A DNA stretch of 64,000 bases from assembly GCA_903909435.1 (NCBI GenBank), contig CAIVVT010000178.1, positions 35,923 to 99,922 of the forward strand, given 5' to 3'. The position numbers and the translations under genes are program-made. The DNA comes from an uncultured Acidobacteriia bacterium. Its GTDB lineage: Bacteria > Acidobacteriota > Terriglobia > Bryobacterales > Bryobacteraceae. Every line of letters begins with the position of its first letter. The first letter of the stretch is position 1. Positions 54,758 through 63,877 of the stretch are shown in pieces. The notes below the pieces were generated by a model. It made no database searches and was not told the origin of the DNA. It worked only from the letters and a program-made list of their open reading frames with translations.

Positions 54758-55801
54758 TTAGTCCGGCAGGGACGGCGGCGACGTCGTCTCGACCGGGGCC
54801 GGCGCCGTGGACTTCCTGATCACCAGCCGGCCAGGGATTGGGATTGGCTCGCCCTCCGAATCCGGATTCCGGACTAACTCGGCCAGGCTCTCGAAAGCCT
54901 TGCGGCCGATCTCCTCGCTGGAGACGCGGATGGTGGTCAAAGGCGGCCGCGCCAGACGGGCGATCAGCAGGTCGTCGTGGCCGACCACGGACATTTGGCT
55001 GGGTACGTCAATTCCCATCTGTTCCAGGGCGCTGATCGCTCCCAGGGCGATCAGGTCGTTGCCGCAGAGAATGGCCGACGCGGAGGGCTGCTGGCAAATC
55101 AGTGAGCGGACCGCCGCCCATCCGCCGTCGGTCCTGTAGTTGCACTCCAGACGGCAGCTGAGGTGCAGCCCGCGGCCGGCCACAGCGGCTTCCAGTTGGT
55201 TCCGTATGATTTCCGCCGAGGGGACATCGCGCGGTCCGCCAATGAAGGCAATCTCGCGGTGGCCCAGGCTGGCTAAGTGGTCCAGGGCCTGGCCCAGGCC
55301 CGCGGATGAGTCGATGAGCATTGGGCGCACTCCCGGGCGTGGGGCAGAGATCCCCAAACGCACAACGGGAATCCGCCGTTCCCGCAGGGCCGTCACCAGG
55401 CGCTCGTCGAACTTCGAGGTCAGGATCGTGACGCCCTGGACCTTGTTCTCGATCATCTTGCGGGTGGCGATCTCCGCCAACTGGGTATCGTACTCCGTGC
55501 TCGCCAGCAGCAGGTCGCATCCCTCCCGGCGCACCGCCGCCTGGAAAGCGCGAATTGCATCCGCGAAAAACGGGTTGGCGATTTCCGACAGAATCAGACC
55601 ATACAAGCGGCTGCTTTCCTGCGCCAGCCTGCGAGCGTTCAGATTGGCGTGGAAGTCCAGCCGCTCGACGGCCTCCAACACCTTGCGCCGCGTGGCCTCC
55701 GCCACCGGGCGGTGCGGCGTGTTGTTCAGAATGTGGGAAACGGTGGTGACCGACACCCCCGCATCTCGGGCCACGTCGCGAATTGTGACCGGGCCTGGCA
55801 A
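54758..55801 (-). CDS. LacI-family transcriptional regulator
   Basis: A 347-residue repressor with a LacI helix-turn-helix at the N-terminus (VTIRDVARDAGVSVTTVSHI, then LNNTPHRPVAEATRRKVLEA) and a periplasmic-binding-protein-like effector domain (LYGLILSEIANPFFADAI, FIGGPRDVPSA, ILCGNDLIALGAI). The start is set at TTG 55801 because AAGGAGG lies 5 bases before it; a TTG at 55831 in the same frame has no ribosome binding site. It is divergent from the PfkB-SIS operon, whose promoter carries a matching palindrome. Confidence 0.92.
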   Translation of the reverse strand: MPGPVTIRDVARDAGVSVTTVSHILNNTPHRPVAEATRRKVLEAVERLDFHANLNARRLAQESSRLYGLILSEIANPFFADAIRAFQAAVRREGCDLLLASTEYDTQLAEIATRKMIENKVQGVTILTSKFDERLVTALRERRIPVVRLGISAPRPGVRPMLIDSSAGLGQALDHLASLGHREIAFIGGPRDVPSAEIIRNQLEAAVAGRGLHLSCRLECNYRTDGGWAAVRSLICQQPSASAILCGNDLIALGAISALEQMGIDVPSQMSVVGHDDLLIARLARPPLTTIRVSSEEIGRKAFESLAELVRNPDSEGEPIPIPGRLVIRKSTAPAPVETTSPPSLPD

Positions 55802-55824
55802 GTGCGCCTCCTTGCACTCTAAGA

Positions 55825-55854
55825 TTGACAATCTGGATCACCCTAATGTAGCAT
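55825..55854 (+). promoter_or_regulatory. Promoter of the PfkB-SIS operon
   Basis: TTGACA (55825-55830), an 18-base spacer and TAGCAT (55849-55854). The LacI-type palindrome begins at the end of the -10 box, a classic repression position. Confidence 0.55.
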
Positions 55855-55880
55855 GCAACCGTTTGCGCAAAACGGTTGCA
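55854..55880. promoter_or_regulatory. LacI-type operator palindrome
   Basis: TGCAACCGTTT (55854-55864) and AAACGGTTGCA (55870-55880) are exact inverted 11-mers separated by GCGCA. The arms fit the TGnAAnCGnTTnCA style of LacI-family sites, with two overlapping half-operators. It lies between the divergent LacI gene and the kinase gene. Confidence 0.75.
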
Positions 55881-55930
55881 CTCGACATGCGAAAGACCTT
55901 CTTGAGGAAATTCGGCTCCGGAGGCGGGGC

Positions 55931-56869
55931 GTGAAGCGGCTGGATCTGCTGGCTGTTTCGGACATGTGCGTCGATCTGCTGCTGAGCGGTAACGTCCGGC
56001 CCCGGTTCGGGCAAGTGGAGCAGTTGATCGGTGCCTATCATCTCGAATTGGGCGGATCGGCCAACATCTTCGCTGCCCAGATGGCGAAGCTGGGAGCCCA
56101 GGCCGGAGTTATCGGCGCGCTCGGCGCCGACCCGCTGGGGACCTTCGCGCTGGGCCGTCTACAGTCGCTCGGACTGGACACCGGCAGGGTCTGGGTCGAT
56201 GCCCGGCTGCAGACCGGATTGGGCGTCGCTTTGATCGAAGGGAACGACCGCGCCATTCTCACCTTCCCGGGCAGCCTCTCGGCGGTCGGCCCCGATCGTC
56301 TCCCCGATCTAGCCTCCGAACCGTGCCGGCATTGGCATATTGCCAGCTACTTCCTTTTGGACCGTTTGCGCTCCGTCTGGCGGGCCTGGCTTGCCGCCTG
56401 TCGGCGCGCCGGGATCACCACCTCGCTGGACCCCAATTGGGATCCGGAGAACCGGTGGCGAGGCGTCCGGGAGTTGCTGCCGGAAGTGGACGTCTTTCTG
56501 CCGAACCGGGCCGAGATCCTCGCCATCGCCGGGGGAACCGACCCTCGCATGGCCGCCCTGGAGTTGAGCGCCGCGGGGCCGCTCGTGGTGGTGAAGTGCG
56601 GAGCGGACGGCGTGCTGGCGGCCTGGCGCGGCCAGGTTTGGGAGGCGCCGCCTCTCCCGCTGCAAAGCCCGGTGGTGGATGCGGTCGGCGCGGGCGACAA
56701 CTTCGACGCCGGTTTCCTGTGCGGCCGGCTTTCCGGCTGGAGCGTGCCCAACGCCATTGCCCTGGGGCAGCGCTGCGCAGTGGCCAGCCTTGCCTCGAGC
56801 GGCGGATTCGCCGGGCAGCTTGAGGAGCCGTCATTCCGGCCGGCGGGTGTCTGCTGGAAAACACCATGA
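55931..56869 (+). CDS. PfkB-family carbohydrate kinase
   Basis: A 312-residue ribokinase-fold kinase. The N-terminal motif GGSANIFAAQMAKLGAQAG and the C-terminal signature VVDAVGAGDNFDAGFLCGRL with catalytic Asp256 are clear. The start is GTG 55931 with GGAGG about 8 bases upstream; an ATG at 55853 lies in the operator and is rejected. It should phosphorylate a sugar or amino sugar using ATP. The stop overlaps the SIS-domain gene by 4 bp. The substrate is not known. Confidence 0.9.
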   Translation: MKRLDLLAVSDMCVDLLLSGNVRPRFGQVEQLIGAYHLELGGSANIFAAQMAKLGAQAGVIGALGADPLGTFALGRLQSLGLDTGRVWVDARLQTGLGVALIEGNDRAILTFPGSLSAVGPDRLPDLASEPCRHWHIASYFLLDRLRSVWRAWLAACRRAGITTSLDPNWDPENRWRGVRELLPEVDVFLPNRAEILAIAGGTDPRMAALELSAAGPLVVVKCGADGVLAAWRGQVWEAPPLPLQSPVVDAVGAGDNFDAGFLCGRLSGWSVPNAIALGQRCAVASLASSGGFAGQLEEPSFRPAGVCWKTP

Positions 56870-57936
56870 CGAAACTACTGCACGACATCCTGCGGGAGCC
56901 CGCGGAACTGGCCGGGATTCTCTCCCGTTTCTCGGAATCCCGCTGGGAGGGGATCCTGGCCGCCGCCGGGTTGGTGCGCTCCGCCTCCCTGATCTACGTG
57001 GTGGGAATCGGCAGCAGCTGGAATGCCGGTTGGGCCGTGACCGCCTTGCTCCAGAAGTACGGCTTTGCCGCGCATCCCGCGGACGCTTCGGAGCTGCTGC
57101 ACTTCGGCACCCTGGCCGCCGGAGCGGTTGCCATCGTTCTCTCCCGCAGCGGAAGAAGCGTCGAAATTGTTCGTTTGGCGTCGCGATTCGCGGAAGCCGG
57201 TGTGCCTGTAGTCGCCATCACCAACACCGCGGACACGCCCCTGACCCGCGCTGCCCGCGTAGTCCTTCAAATGGGTGCGCGCTTCGACCACCTGGTTTCG
57301 GTGACGATGTACTCCGGGTTGGCGTTGACGGGCGGTCTGGTGGCTTCGGCAGCCGCGCGGGCCGACCTCGACGGCTTGGCCCTGGAACTCCAGGACGGAC
57401 TCGCCAGGGCGGAAGCGGAGTTGGAGGGATGGCGGAAGCAGCTCGCCGAATCCGTCTGGCTCGATCCCACAGCCGCGACCTACTTCCTGGCGCGCGGCGG
57501 CACCCTCGCGAGCGCCTGCGAGGCGCGGTTGCTCTGGGAAGAAGCCGCTAAGAGACCCGCCTGCGCCATCGGCACCGGGACTTTCCGCCACGGCACCCAG
57601 GAGATGGTCTTTCCGGGAACGCGGATCGGTATGTGGATCGATCCGCTGCGCTTGCGGTGCGAGGACCTCATGCTGGCCGGGAATCTGGCCGGCGCCGGCG
57701 CGCAAGTTCTTTTGATCGGCCGGGATCTCCCCGCCCACGCGGCCCATCTGGCGTTTGAAGTGCCCAGGCTGCCGGCGGACTGGGAGTTCCTGACCGGCAC
57801 CATTCCGGCTCAGTTGGCCGCCGAACGCCTCGCGGCTCTTGGCGGCGTCGATTGCGACGCGTTCCGGCTGTGTCCCTATATCATCGACTCCGAAGGGGGC
57901 CTCGCGCCCGGCAAAACCGAAGCGGGAGGATTTTAG
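56866..57936 (+). CDS. SIS-domain sugar-phosphate isomerase/deaminase-like protein
   Basis: A 356-residue protein with two SIS domains (about 25-160 and 205-340), as in the isomerase half of glucosamine-6-phosphate synthase, AgaS and FrlB. YVVGIGSSWNAGWAV, VLSRSGRSVEIVRLA and AITNTADTPLTRAA form the phosphosugar site of the first domain; FLARGGTLASACEARLLWEE fits the second. Coupled to a PfkB kinase and a LacI regulator, it probably deglycates or deaminates a phosphorylated sugar, for example an amino sugar or Amadori compound. The exact reaction is uncertain. Confidence 0.88.
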   Translation: MTKLLHDILREPAELAGILSRFSESRWEGILAAAGLVRSASLIYVVGIGSSWNAGWAVTALLQKYGFAAHPADASELLHFGTLAAGAVAIVLSRSGRSVEIVRLASRFAEAGVPVVAITNTADTPLTRAARVVLQMGARFDHLVSVTMYSGLALTGGLVASAAARADLDGLALELQDGLARAEAELEGWRKQLAESVWLDPTAATYFLARGGTLASACEARLLWEEAAKRPACAIGTGTFRHGTQEMVFPGTRIGMWIDPLRLRCEDLMLAGNLAGAGAQVLLIGRDLPAHAAHLAFEVPRLPADWEFLTGTIPAQLAAERLAALGGVDCDAFRLCPYIIDSEGGLAPGKTEAGGF

Positions 57937-57967
57937 CGGGATCTTCCGGTCAATCGAGGGAGACTTT

Positions 57968-58411
57968 ATGCGAAGGTTACCAGCTGGCCTGGTGTTGGCA
58001 TCCTGTGCTTCGGTTGCGGATTGGAAAGCGCAGCCGGACATCCCATCTCGCCTCTATTGCCGCGCCGCGGCCGTGCTGAACGGCGAGACCCACCTCCTGG
58101 GCGGATGTCACACCGGGGCTTGGCGGAACCCGTCCGCCTCCGGCCAGGCTTACGATTCGGTGCGCGGCAGGTGGGAGCGGAAAGCTCAGCTTCCTGCTGC
58201 CGTGGCCTGGAGCCTGTCGGCGCTTTGGAACGGCAATATCTCCCTCCGCGGGAATGTCCGCTGCCAGGCCGGGCCGGGCATCGAGTCTGCCAGCGAAACT
58301 CGGGTCTGCGGGCCCCTGTCGGATCGGCCGCGCCAAGTGCACGGCCTAACGCAAAGTCTGGGCACTCCAGCACTGCCCACCTGGACTCTTGATACGAAAA
58401 AGGCCAAATAG
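57968..58411 (+). CDS. Truncated secreted kelch-repeat protein
   Basis: A 147-residue product with a short signal peptide (about 1-18) and two kelch-type blades: RLYCRAAAVLNGETHLLGGC and WERKAQLPAAVAWSLSALWN. A complete kelch propeller needs five to seven blades, and after residue 96 the sequence no longer resembles one, so the gene appears truncated or rearranged. GAGGGAG lies before ATG 57968. It lies 31 bp after the SIS gene, suggesting co-transcription. It may be non-functional. Confidence 0.5.
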   Translation: MRRLPAGLVLASCASVADWKAQPDIPSRLYCRAAAVLNGETHLLGGCHTGAWRNPSASGQAYDSVRGRWERKAQLPAAVAWSLSALWNGNISLRGNVRCQAGPGIESASETRVCGPLSDRPRQVHGLTQSLGTPALPTWTLDTKKAK

Positions 58412-58415
58412 CGAT

Positions 58416-60241
58416 ATGTCTATGCGTAAATCGGTGGCTGTACTCTTGTGGGCGGCGTCGTTGGTGCGCGCTGCCCCTGTGCCGGCGGACCGCTGGCTGG
58501 AAATCGACCTGTACTGGTTCGATCGCGACCACATCTCGGAATCGGTGCATGTCTTCTGGCAGCGCTACGCCCCGCTGTACGAAGGCGTGACCGGCTGGAA
58601 GGGCGTGATCATGAGTGTGGGGCTTTCGGCCGGCTACATCCTCGACTGGCACGGCAACCTCGACGAGCCCGTCAGCCTGCCCCAAAACATGCACCCCTGG
58701 CCCATGCTGCGCTGTGACCGCCAACTCACCGGGACCACCGAAGAGCGCATCCGCCAGTGGAAGCAGCAGCGCCTGGCTACGGCCGACAAGTCCCGCTGGG
58801 CGTCCTACCAGGCCTGGAGTTATCGCGACCTGCGCGCCCTCACCGATGAGTTGCGCGCGGTCGCCCGGCGCGAACACGGCGTACCGGACTTTAAGGTCGG
58901 CTCCTACGTGACAGGCTGGGACCGCCACTATGACTGCGACCCCATCGAGTTCTCGGTCCGCCACCCCGGTTCCTACTTCAACGTGCGGGTGAATGGGCGG
59001 GTCTTCAATCATCTGGCCGTCTTGGAGCGCGATTCCAAGGCCTACGGCTCCTACCCCGCCGGCATTCCCGCCGGCACGCCGCTGGTGGAGTTCTTCGGCC
59101 GGCAGTGGGGCAGCCTCTCCCAAGCCGCCGGCCTGGACGCGATCCTCATGAAGGACTCCTTCTTCCAGCCGGAGGCCTATCAAAAGGCCGGACCGTACGG
59201 CTGGACGGCGCCAGCCGAACCCGCCAAGGTGGAGCAGTGGCACCGCGCCACGGCAATGCTGGTGCGCACCACCAAGCAGTCCAACCCGCGGGCGCTGGTC
59301 ATCGGGCAATCCACCGCGGCGAGTTCAGTGGCGGACTGGCGTGTGGAATGCCTGGATTTGGAGCGCCTGGCCAAGGAAGGCTTCATGGACGCCTATCTGG
59401 ACCAGACCTGGTCCGGCGCCTACGCCGAGGTGGGCGTGCGGCACGTGCGCTTCTGGAATGTTCCCTGGCTCGGTTGGACCCACGGCCTCACCAACGTGCT
59501 GTTGCACGCCGCCATGCTGGCCGACACCAAGGTGCGCCACTACGTACTGACCGAGACCTTCGATGCGTGGGAGGACTTTGACATCCTGCACAATTCCCCG
59601 CAGCGGTTGAAGTGGGGCATCTGGGCCTATCTGCACGCCGGCGTGAAAACGCCGCGGGGCTTGCGGCTGCCCGCCGGATCGTATTTTTCCTGGGCCAACC
59701 GGGGGAGTTCGCTGATTCCGGCCGCCGACGTGGCCTGGCTCGCGCAGGAAACCAACGAGGCCACGCTCGACGCCCGCCGGACCACCGGCATTCCGGGAGC
59801 CACCCTGGTGTATACGCGCCCCTCGTTGTCTGGCCCAGCGACTCGCCGCAGACGGGGATGCCTGCCGCGCGGGCGCGGCGCTACGGCTACTACATCGTCT
59901 CCAGCACCCCCAGAAACAACGCGGCAGTCTTCGAGCCGACGGGCAAGATCACGGCGCAGGTGCTGCCCCCGGCGAGTGTGTTGGTGCAGGAGCTCGACCT
60001 GAGCTACGCGATTCTGCCGTGGAGCGAGCCGCTGCGCAACGGCGAGGCCATGCAGGAAAGATATGGCGGCAAAGTCGGGTTCCGCTACTACGAGGACGAG
60101 GACCACGGCATCTTCTGGTCCAATGACCCGCACAAGAGCATCGGCGCCATGGTGCGCGAGATGGGCTTGGCCGAAGCGGGACCGGAGTTGGAGCGGATCA
60201 AGAAACTGTACCGCGCGACGGGCGTGCCGGCGTATCAGTGA
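58416..60241 (+). pseudogene. Secreted protein with a frameshift, unknown function
   Basis: The frame from 58416 encodes a signal peptide (VAVLLWAASLVRAAP) and about 460 residues beginning WLEIDLYWFDRDHISESVHV. Near 59812-59820 the reading frame breaks: the coherent sequence continues in another frame with PLVVWPSDSPQTG, then YGYYIVSSTPRN, and ends LYRATGVPAYQ at 60241. Restoring one G after ACG near 59816 would join the two parts (VYTAPLVVW). The protein would be about 608 residues. No catalytic family is recognised. The break could be a real mutation or an assembly error. It lies just downstream of the kelch fragment. Confidence 0.7.
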
Positions 60242-60404
60242 GGGGGCAGCGGAAGGACCTCACAAGCCGGGGCTGACCAGCCCGCCCCCACAACGCAGCG
60301 GAACAAGGAGAGGCGGAAGCAGAAGTTGGGAGTGGGGACGTCCCCCCATTGCCTTAAGGACGGCTAACAGGAGATCACGGCTAGTTTTGAAGTGCTCGTC
60401 AGTC

Positions 60405-63400
60405 ATGAGCGAACTAATAGAAGGTCTGTACGATCAGTTGGTGACGCGTGGGGTTCGGCGACTGATGGAGCGCCGGGCAGGCGAGGGCCTAAAGGCGACA
60501 CTCACTACGTTAGAGGAGAATGACTGTCCTGAGTATCTTGCGCGGCACCTGATCCGGCAGATCCAAGGAGCGCTGCGCGCTCTACCAGCAGAAGCACGGA
60601 GAGAGCGGCAACTGGAGCTGGCCAACGCAGTGCTAGAGTTTGTCCGGAACCAGAATCGCGACGGGGTGGAGTCTGACGCGGTGGATCCAGCCGGTGAGAT
60701 CTTGCGTGCGGTGTACCGCGGCGCGACACCACCCGTACCACCAACGACACCCCTCGGGTCGAATAGCCTGATGATGAACGCGCTTGACGAACCGCGGCTG
60801 GGCTTTGAACTCGAGAGGGAGTTGGCAACAGCCGACAGCGTTTTGATGTTGGTGAGCTTCATCAAGTGGCGTGGCTGGCAGAGGTTGAAGAGCGCGTTTC
60901 ACGAGTTGGCCGCGCGGCGGGCGCCGGTGCGGATTCTCACGACGACTTACATTGGTGCTACCGACTTGAAGGCGATACAAGAACTGGCCCGCCTGCCGAA
61001 TGTGGAGTTACGGATTTCGCTCGATGGCCGGCGGCGGCGCTTACACGCGAAAGCCTGGCTTTTCCAGCGGGACAACGGATACAGCAGCGTGTACGTGGGT
61101 TCGGCGAACCTTTCCGGGCCTGCGCTCGAGGATGGGATCGAGTGGACGGTCAAGCTGAGCGAGGCGGAAGCACCGCAAATAGTGGAGCGCTTCCGCGGGG
61201 CGTTCGACACGCATTGGTGCGAAGAGGAATTCGAGGAGTTTCGGCCGGACGATACCCAGCAATGCGCGCGCGTCAAGGCTGCGCTCGAATTCTCAGGGCG
61301 GGCGCCTGGGCAGGATGACAGTGTAGTCCCGGTCTTCTTCGATTTGCGCCCGCACCCGTACCAGCAAGCAACGCTGGACCGATTAGAGTCCGAACGGGTC
61401 GACCGCGGCTTCTTTCGCAATCTGGTGGTGGCGCCGGCCGGAACGGGCAAGACCCTGGTCGCAGCTTTTGATTATCAGCGGCAGGGCTTCATTGGAGGAA
61501 GGCCGAGATTACTATTCTTGGCGCATCGCGAGGAGCTCTTGCGACAGGCTCGGGAGCGTTTCCGACACGTTTTACGAGACGAGTCGTTTGGAGAAGTGCT
61601 CGCCGGCGGGATGGAGCCCGCGAGCTTTGACCATCTTTTTGCCACTGTGCAGAGCTTCCACTCCCGCTCATTGTTGGCGACCATGGGCGCGGAACACTGG
61701 GCCTACGTCGTGTTGGATGAGGCTCACCACGTGCCGGCGGAGAGCTATCGGGACATGATCGCCGCGCTTCGACCGCGCGTCTTGCTTGGTCTGACGGCGA
61801 CACCGGAGCGCATGGACGGCGAGAGCATCCTACCGTGGTTTGACCATCGGATTGCCGACGAGATGCGGTTGTGGCACGCCATAGAGAGACAGTACTTGGT
61901 GCCCTTCGATTTCTACGGCGTGCATGATGGCACCGACCTGTCGACGCTCACTTGGACGCGCGGGTCGTATGCCAACGGAGAACTGGAGGCGCAGTACCTG
62001 GGAAACACGCGCCGGGCGAACCTGGTGGCGAGCCAATTCTGTGAGATCTACGGTGAATGGCGCCAGGCGAGGGCCCTCGGGTTCTGCGTGAGCATTGCGC
62101 ATGCGCGCTTCATGGCGCAGGTGTTTGAATCCGCTGGTATTCCGGCGGCGCCACTAACGAGCGAATCTCCCGTTGAAGAGCGAAAACGGGCAAGCTCGAG
62201 ACTGCGGCACCGCGAGGTCAATGTACTGTTCACCGTCGACCTATTCAATGAAGGCGTGGACATCCCCGAAGTCGACTGTGTCATGTTCCTCCGGCCGACC
62301 GAGAGTTCTACAGTGTTCCTGCAGCAATTAGGGCGCGGGCTGCGCCTCGACACCGGCAAGACGAGTTGTCTGGTATTGGACTTCATTGGCAATCAGCGAC
62401 GCGAGTTCCGTTTCGACCAACGTTTCACCGCCCTGTTTGGTGGCACGCGGCAGCAAGTGACACGAGAGCTTGAGACAGGGATTACGCGGTTGCCGGGGAA
62501 TTGCTATTTCCGGCTTGACAAGGAGTCCAGGAAGATTGTTCTCGAGAATCTGAAGGCGCAACTCCAGTCAAACCGCGCGAGGATGATTGCGGAGTTGAGA
62601 AGCCTCGCCCTACACCTCTCTCGGCGGCCAACATTGAGCGAGTATCTGGCTGAGACCCAGTATGATCTGGCGGATCTGTACAAGTCTTCCATCGGAGGCT
62701 GGCAGATCCTGCTAGAAGGTGCGGAACTGCTCAGCGAGCCGCTGACGCCCGAGGGTCGGACCCTGGCAACTCAGTTCCATCATCTCTTGCACATTGATTC
62801 AGTCAGGCGGCTGAGGTTGCAGCTAAGTCTGCTGGCCAATGCGGGAGGTTCATTGGATGCGTTGCCCGTGATGGAGCGCCGGATGGTGGAGATGCTCACC
62901 TTCCGACTACTGCAGCGGGAGGCGCGGCAGCCGGACTGCCGGTGGAGCCAATGCCTGGAGCAGTTACGACAAATGGGGAGCGCGCGACTAGAGTTACAAG
63001 AGTTGAGCGAGGCGTTGCTGGATCGCGTCCGACTCCACACGGACGAACGTACACTGCTCGAAGACTGTCCGCTGTTCCTTCACCGCCAGTACATGCGGGA
63101 CGAGATTCTGGTGGCGCTCGGTATGCCGGAACAGGTCGGTTCGCGTCGCATGCAGGCCGGCCGGTTCTGGATCGAGGAACTCCGCACTGAACTCTTCTTT
63201 GTAACGTTGGATAAGTCGGACAAGACCTTTTCTCCCTCGACGCGCTACGAAGACTTTGCGGTGAGTCCGAGCCGCTTCCACTGGCAATCGCAGAGTACGA
63301 CGAGTGAGGAGTCCCCTACCGGGCAGCGCTATCTTCACCAAGACCGGAATGGCGCAAGATTCTTGCTCTTCGTCCGGCCCAAGCGTGGGACGGCGTTTGT

Positions 63401-63524
63401 GTTTCTTGGGCCTCTGCATTATGTCTCCCACACGGGTAGTCGGCCGATGAGCATCTATTGGGACCTAGAGCATCCGATGCCGGCGTGGTTCTTTGATGTC
63501 TGCGCTTCACTCCGGGCCGCTTAG
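60405..63524 (+). CDS. PLD-helicase-DUF3427 protein
   Basis: A 1039-residue protein. Residues about 120-300 form a phospholipase-D-like nuclease domain with the H-x-K motif in RRRLHAKAWLFQ and GSANLSGPAL. A superfamily II helicase core follows: VVAPAGTGKTL (Walker A), VVLDEAHHVPAE (DEAH box), GLTATPERMDG, VNVLFTVDLFNEGVDIPEVD and QQLGRGLRLDTGKT. The C-terminal 380 residues fit DUF3427. Proteins of this arrangement are frequent near restriction and other phage-defence genes. ATG 60405 is used because the upstream part of the frame has no family resemblance; the ribosome binding site is weak. It stands alone here, with no methylase. Confidence 0.9.
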   Translation: MSELIEGLYDQLVTRGVRRLMERRAGEGLKATLTTLEENDCPEYLARHLIRQIQGALRALPAEARRERQLELANAVLEFVRNQNRDGVESDAVDPAGEILRAVYRGATPPVPPTTPLGSNSLMMNALDEPRLGFELERELATADSVLMLVSFIKWRGWQRLKSAFHELAARRAPVRILTTTYIGATDLKAIQELARLPNVELRISLDGRRRRLHAKAWLFQRDNGYSSVYVGSANLSGPALEDGIEWTVKLSEAEAPQIVERFRGAFDTHWCEEEFEEFRPDDTQQCARVKAALEFSGRAPGQDDSVVPVFFDLRPHPYQQATLDRLESERVDRGFFRNLVVAPAGTGKTLVAAFDYQRQGFIGGRPRLLFLAHREELLRQARERFRHVLRDESFGEVLAGGMEPASFDHLFATVQSFHSRSLLATMGAEHWAYVVLDEAHHVPAESYRDMIAALRPRVLLGLTATPERMDGESILPWFDHRIADEMRLWHAIERQYLVPFDFYGVHDGTDLSTLTWTRGSYANGELEAQYLGNTRRANLVASQFCEIYGEWRQARALGFCVSIAHARFMAQVFESAGIPAAPLTSESPVEERKRASSRLRHREVNVLFTVDLFNEGVDIPEVDCVMFLRPTESSTVFLQQLGRGLRLDTGKTSCLVLDFIGNQRREFRFDQRFTALFGGTRQQVTRELETGITRLPGNCYFRLDKESRKIVLENLKAQLQSNRARMIAELRSLALHLSRRPTLSEYLAETQYDLADLYKSSIGGWQILLEGAELLSEPLTPEGRTLATQFHHLLHIDSVRRLRLQLSLLANAGGSLDALPVMERRMVEMLTFRLLQREARQPDCRWSQCLEQLRQMGSARLELQELSEALLDRVRLHTDERTLLEDCPLFLHRQYMRDEILVALGMPEQVGSRRMQAGRFWIEELRTELFFVTLDKSDKTFSPSTRYEDFAVSPSRFHWQSQSTTSEESPTGQRYLHQDRNGARFLLFVRPKRGTAFVFLGPLHYVSHTGSRPMSIYWDLEHPMPAWFFDVCASLRAA

Positions 63525-63541
63525 CCAGTGCTGCCAGCGGG

Positions 63542-63877
63542 CCAGCGGGGACGTCCTGGCGCCTCCCTTCGCGTAAGTCATTGCAAACAAGTAAGCTACT
63601 TGCCTCAGCACGCTCGCGTCCAGCAATGACGCCCATTGTTCGGGTTGCATCTCAAGGTGCGACAAGTTCCTGTAACGCATTGATTCAATGCTCTTTATAT
63701 GCATTTCGCCCAGGCTTCGAGAAGCCTATCTGCGTAATCGCGTATACGTTCGTGGGCGCATGAATGCCGCGAGACACACGGTTCCTCGCGTGCACCTTGG
63801 CAGCGAAGAGCAACCTCACCCCAAGCTGGCTAAATACGCAGTTCCCGAGCCAGCAAAGTGCTCCCGCTTCTTATCTC
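63542..63877 (-). repeat. 336-bp inverted repeat, right arm
   Basis: The reverse complement of this segment matches 43051-43386 at about 95-97%. It starts 17 bp after the helicase stop. It contains the same short minus-strand frame (from 63704) as the left arm. Together the two arms enclose about 20.2 kb. Confidence 0.85.
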
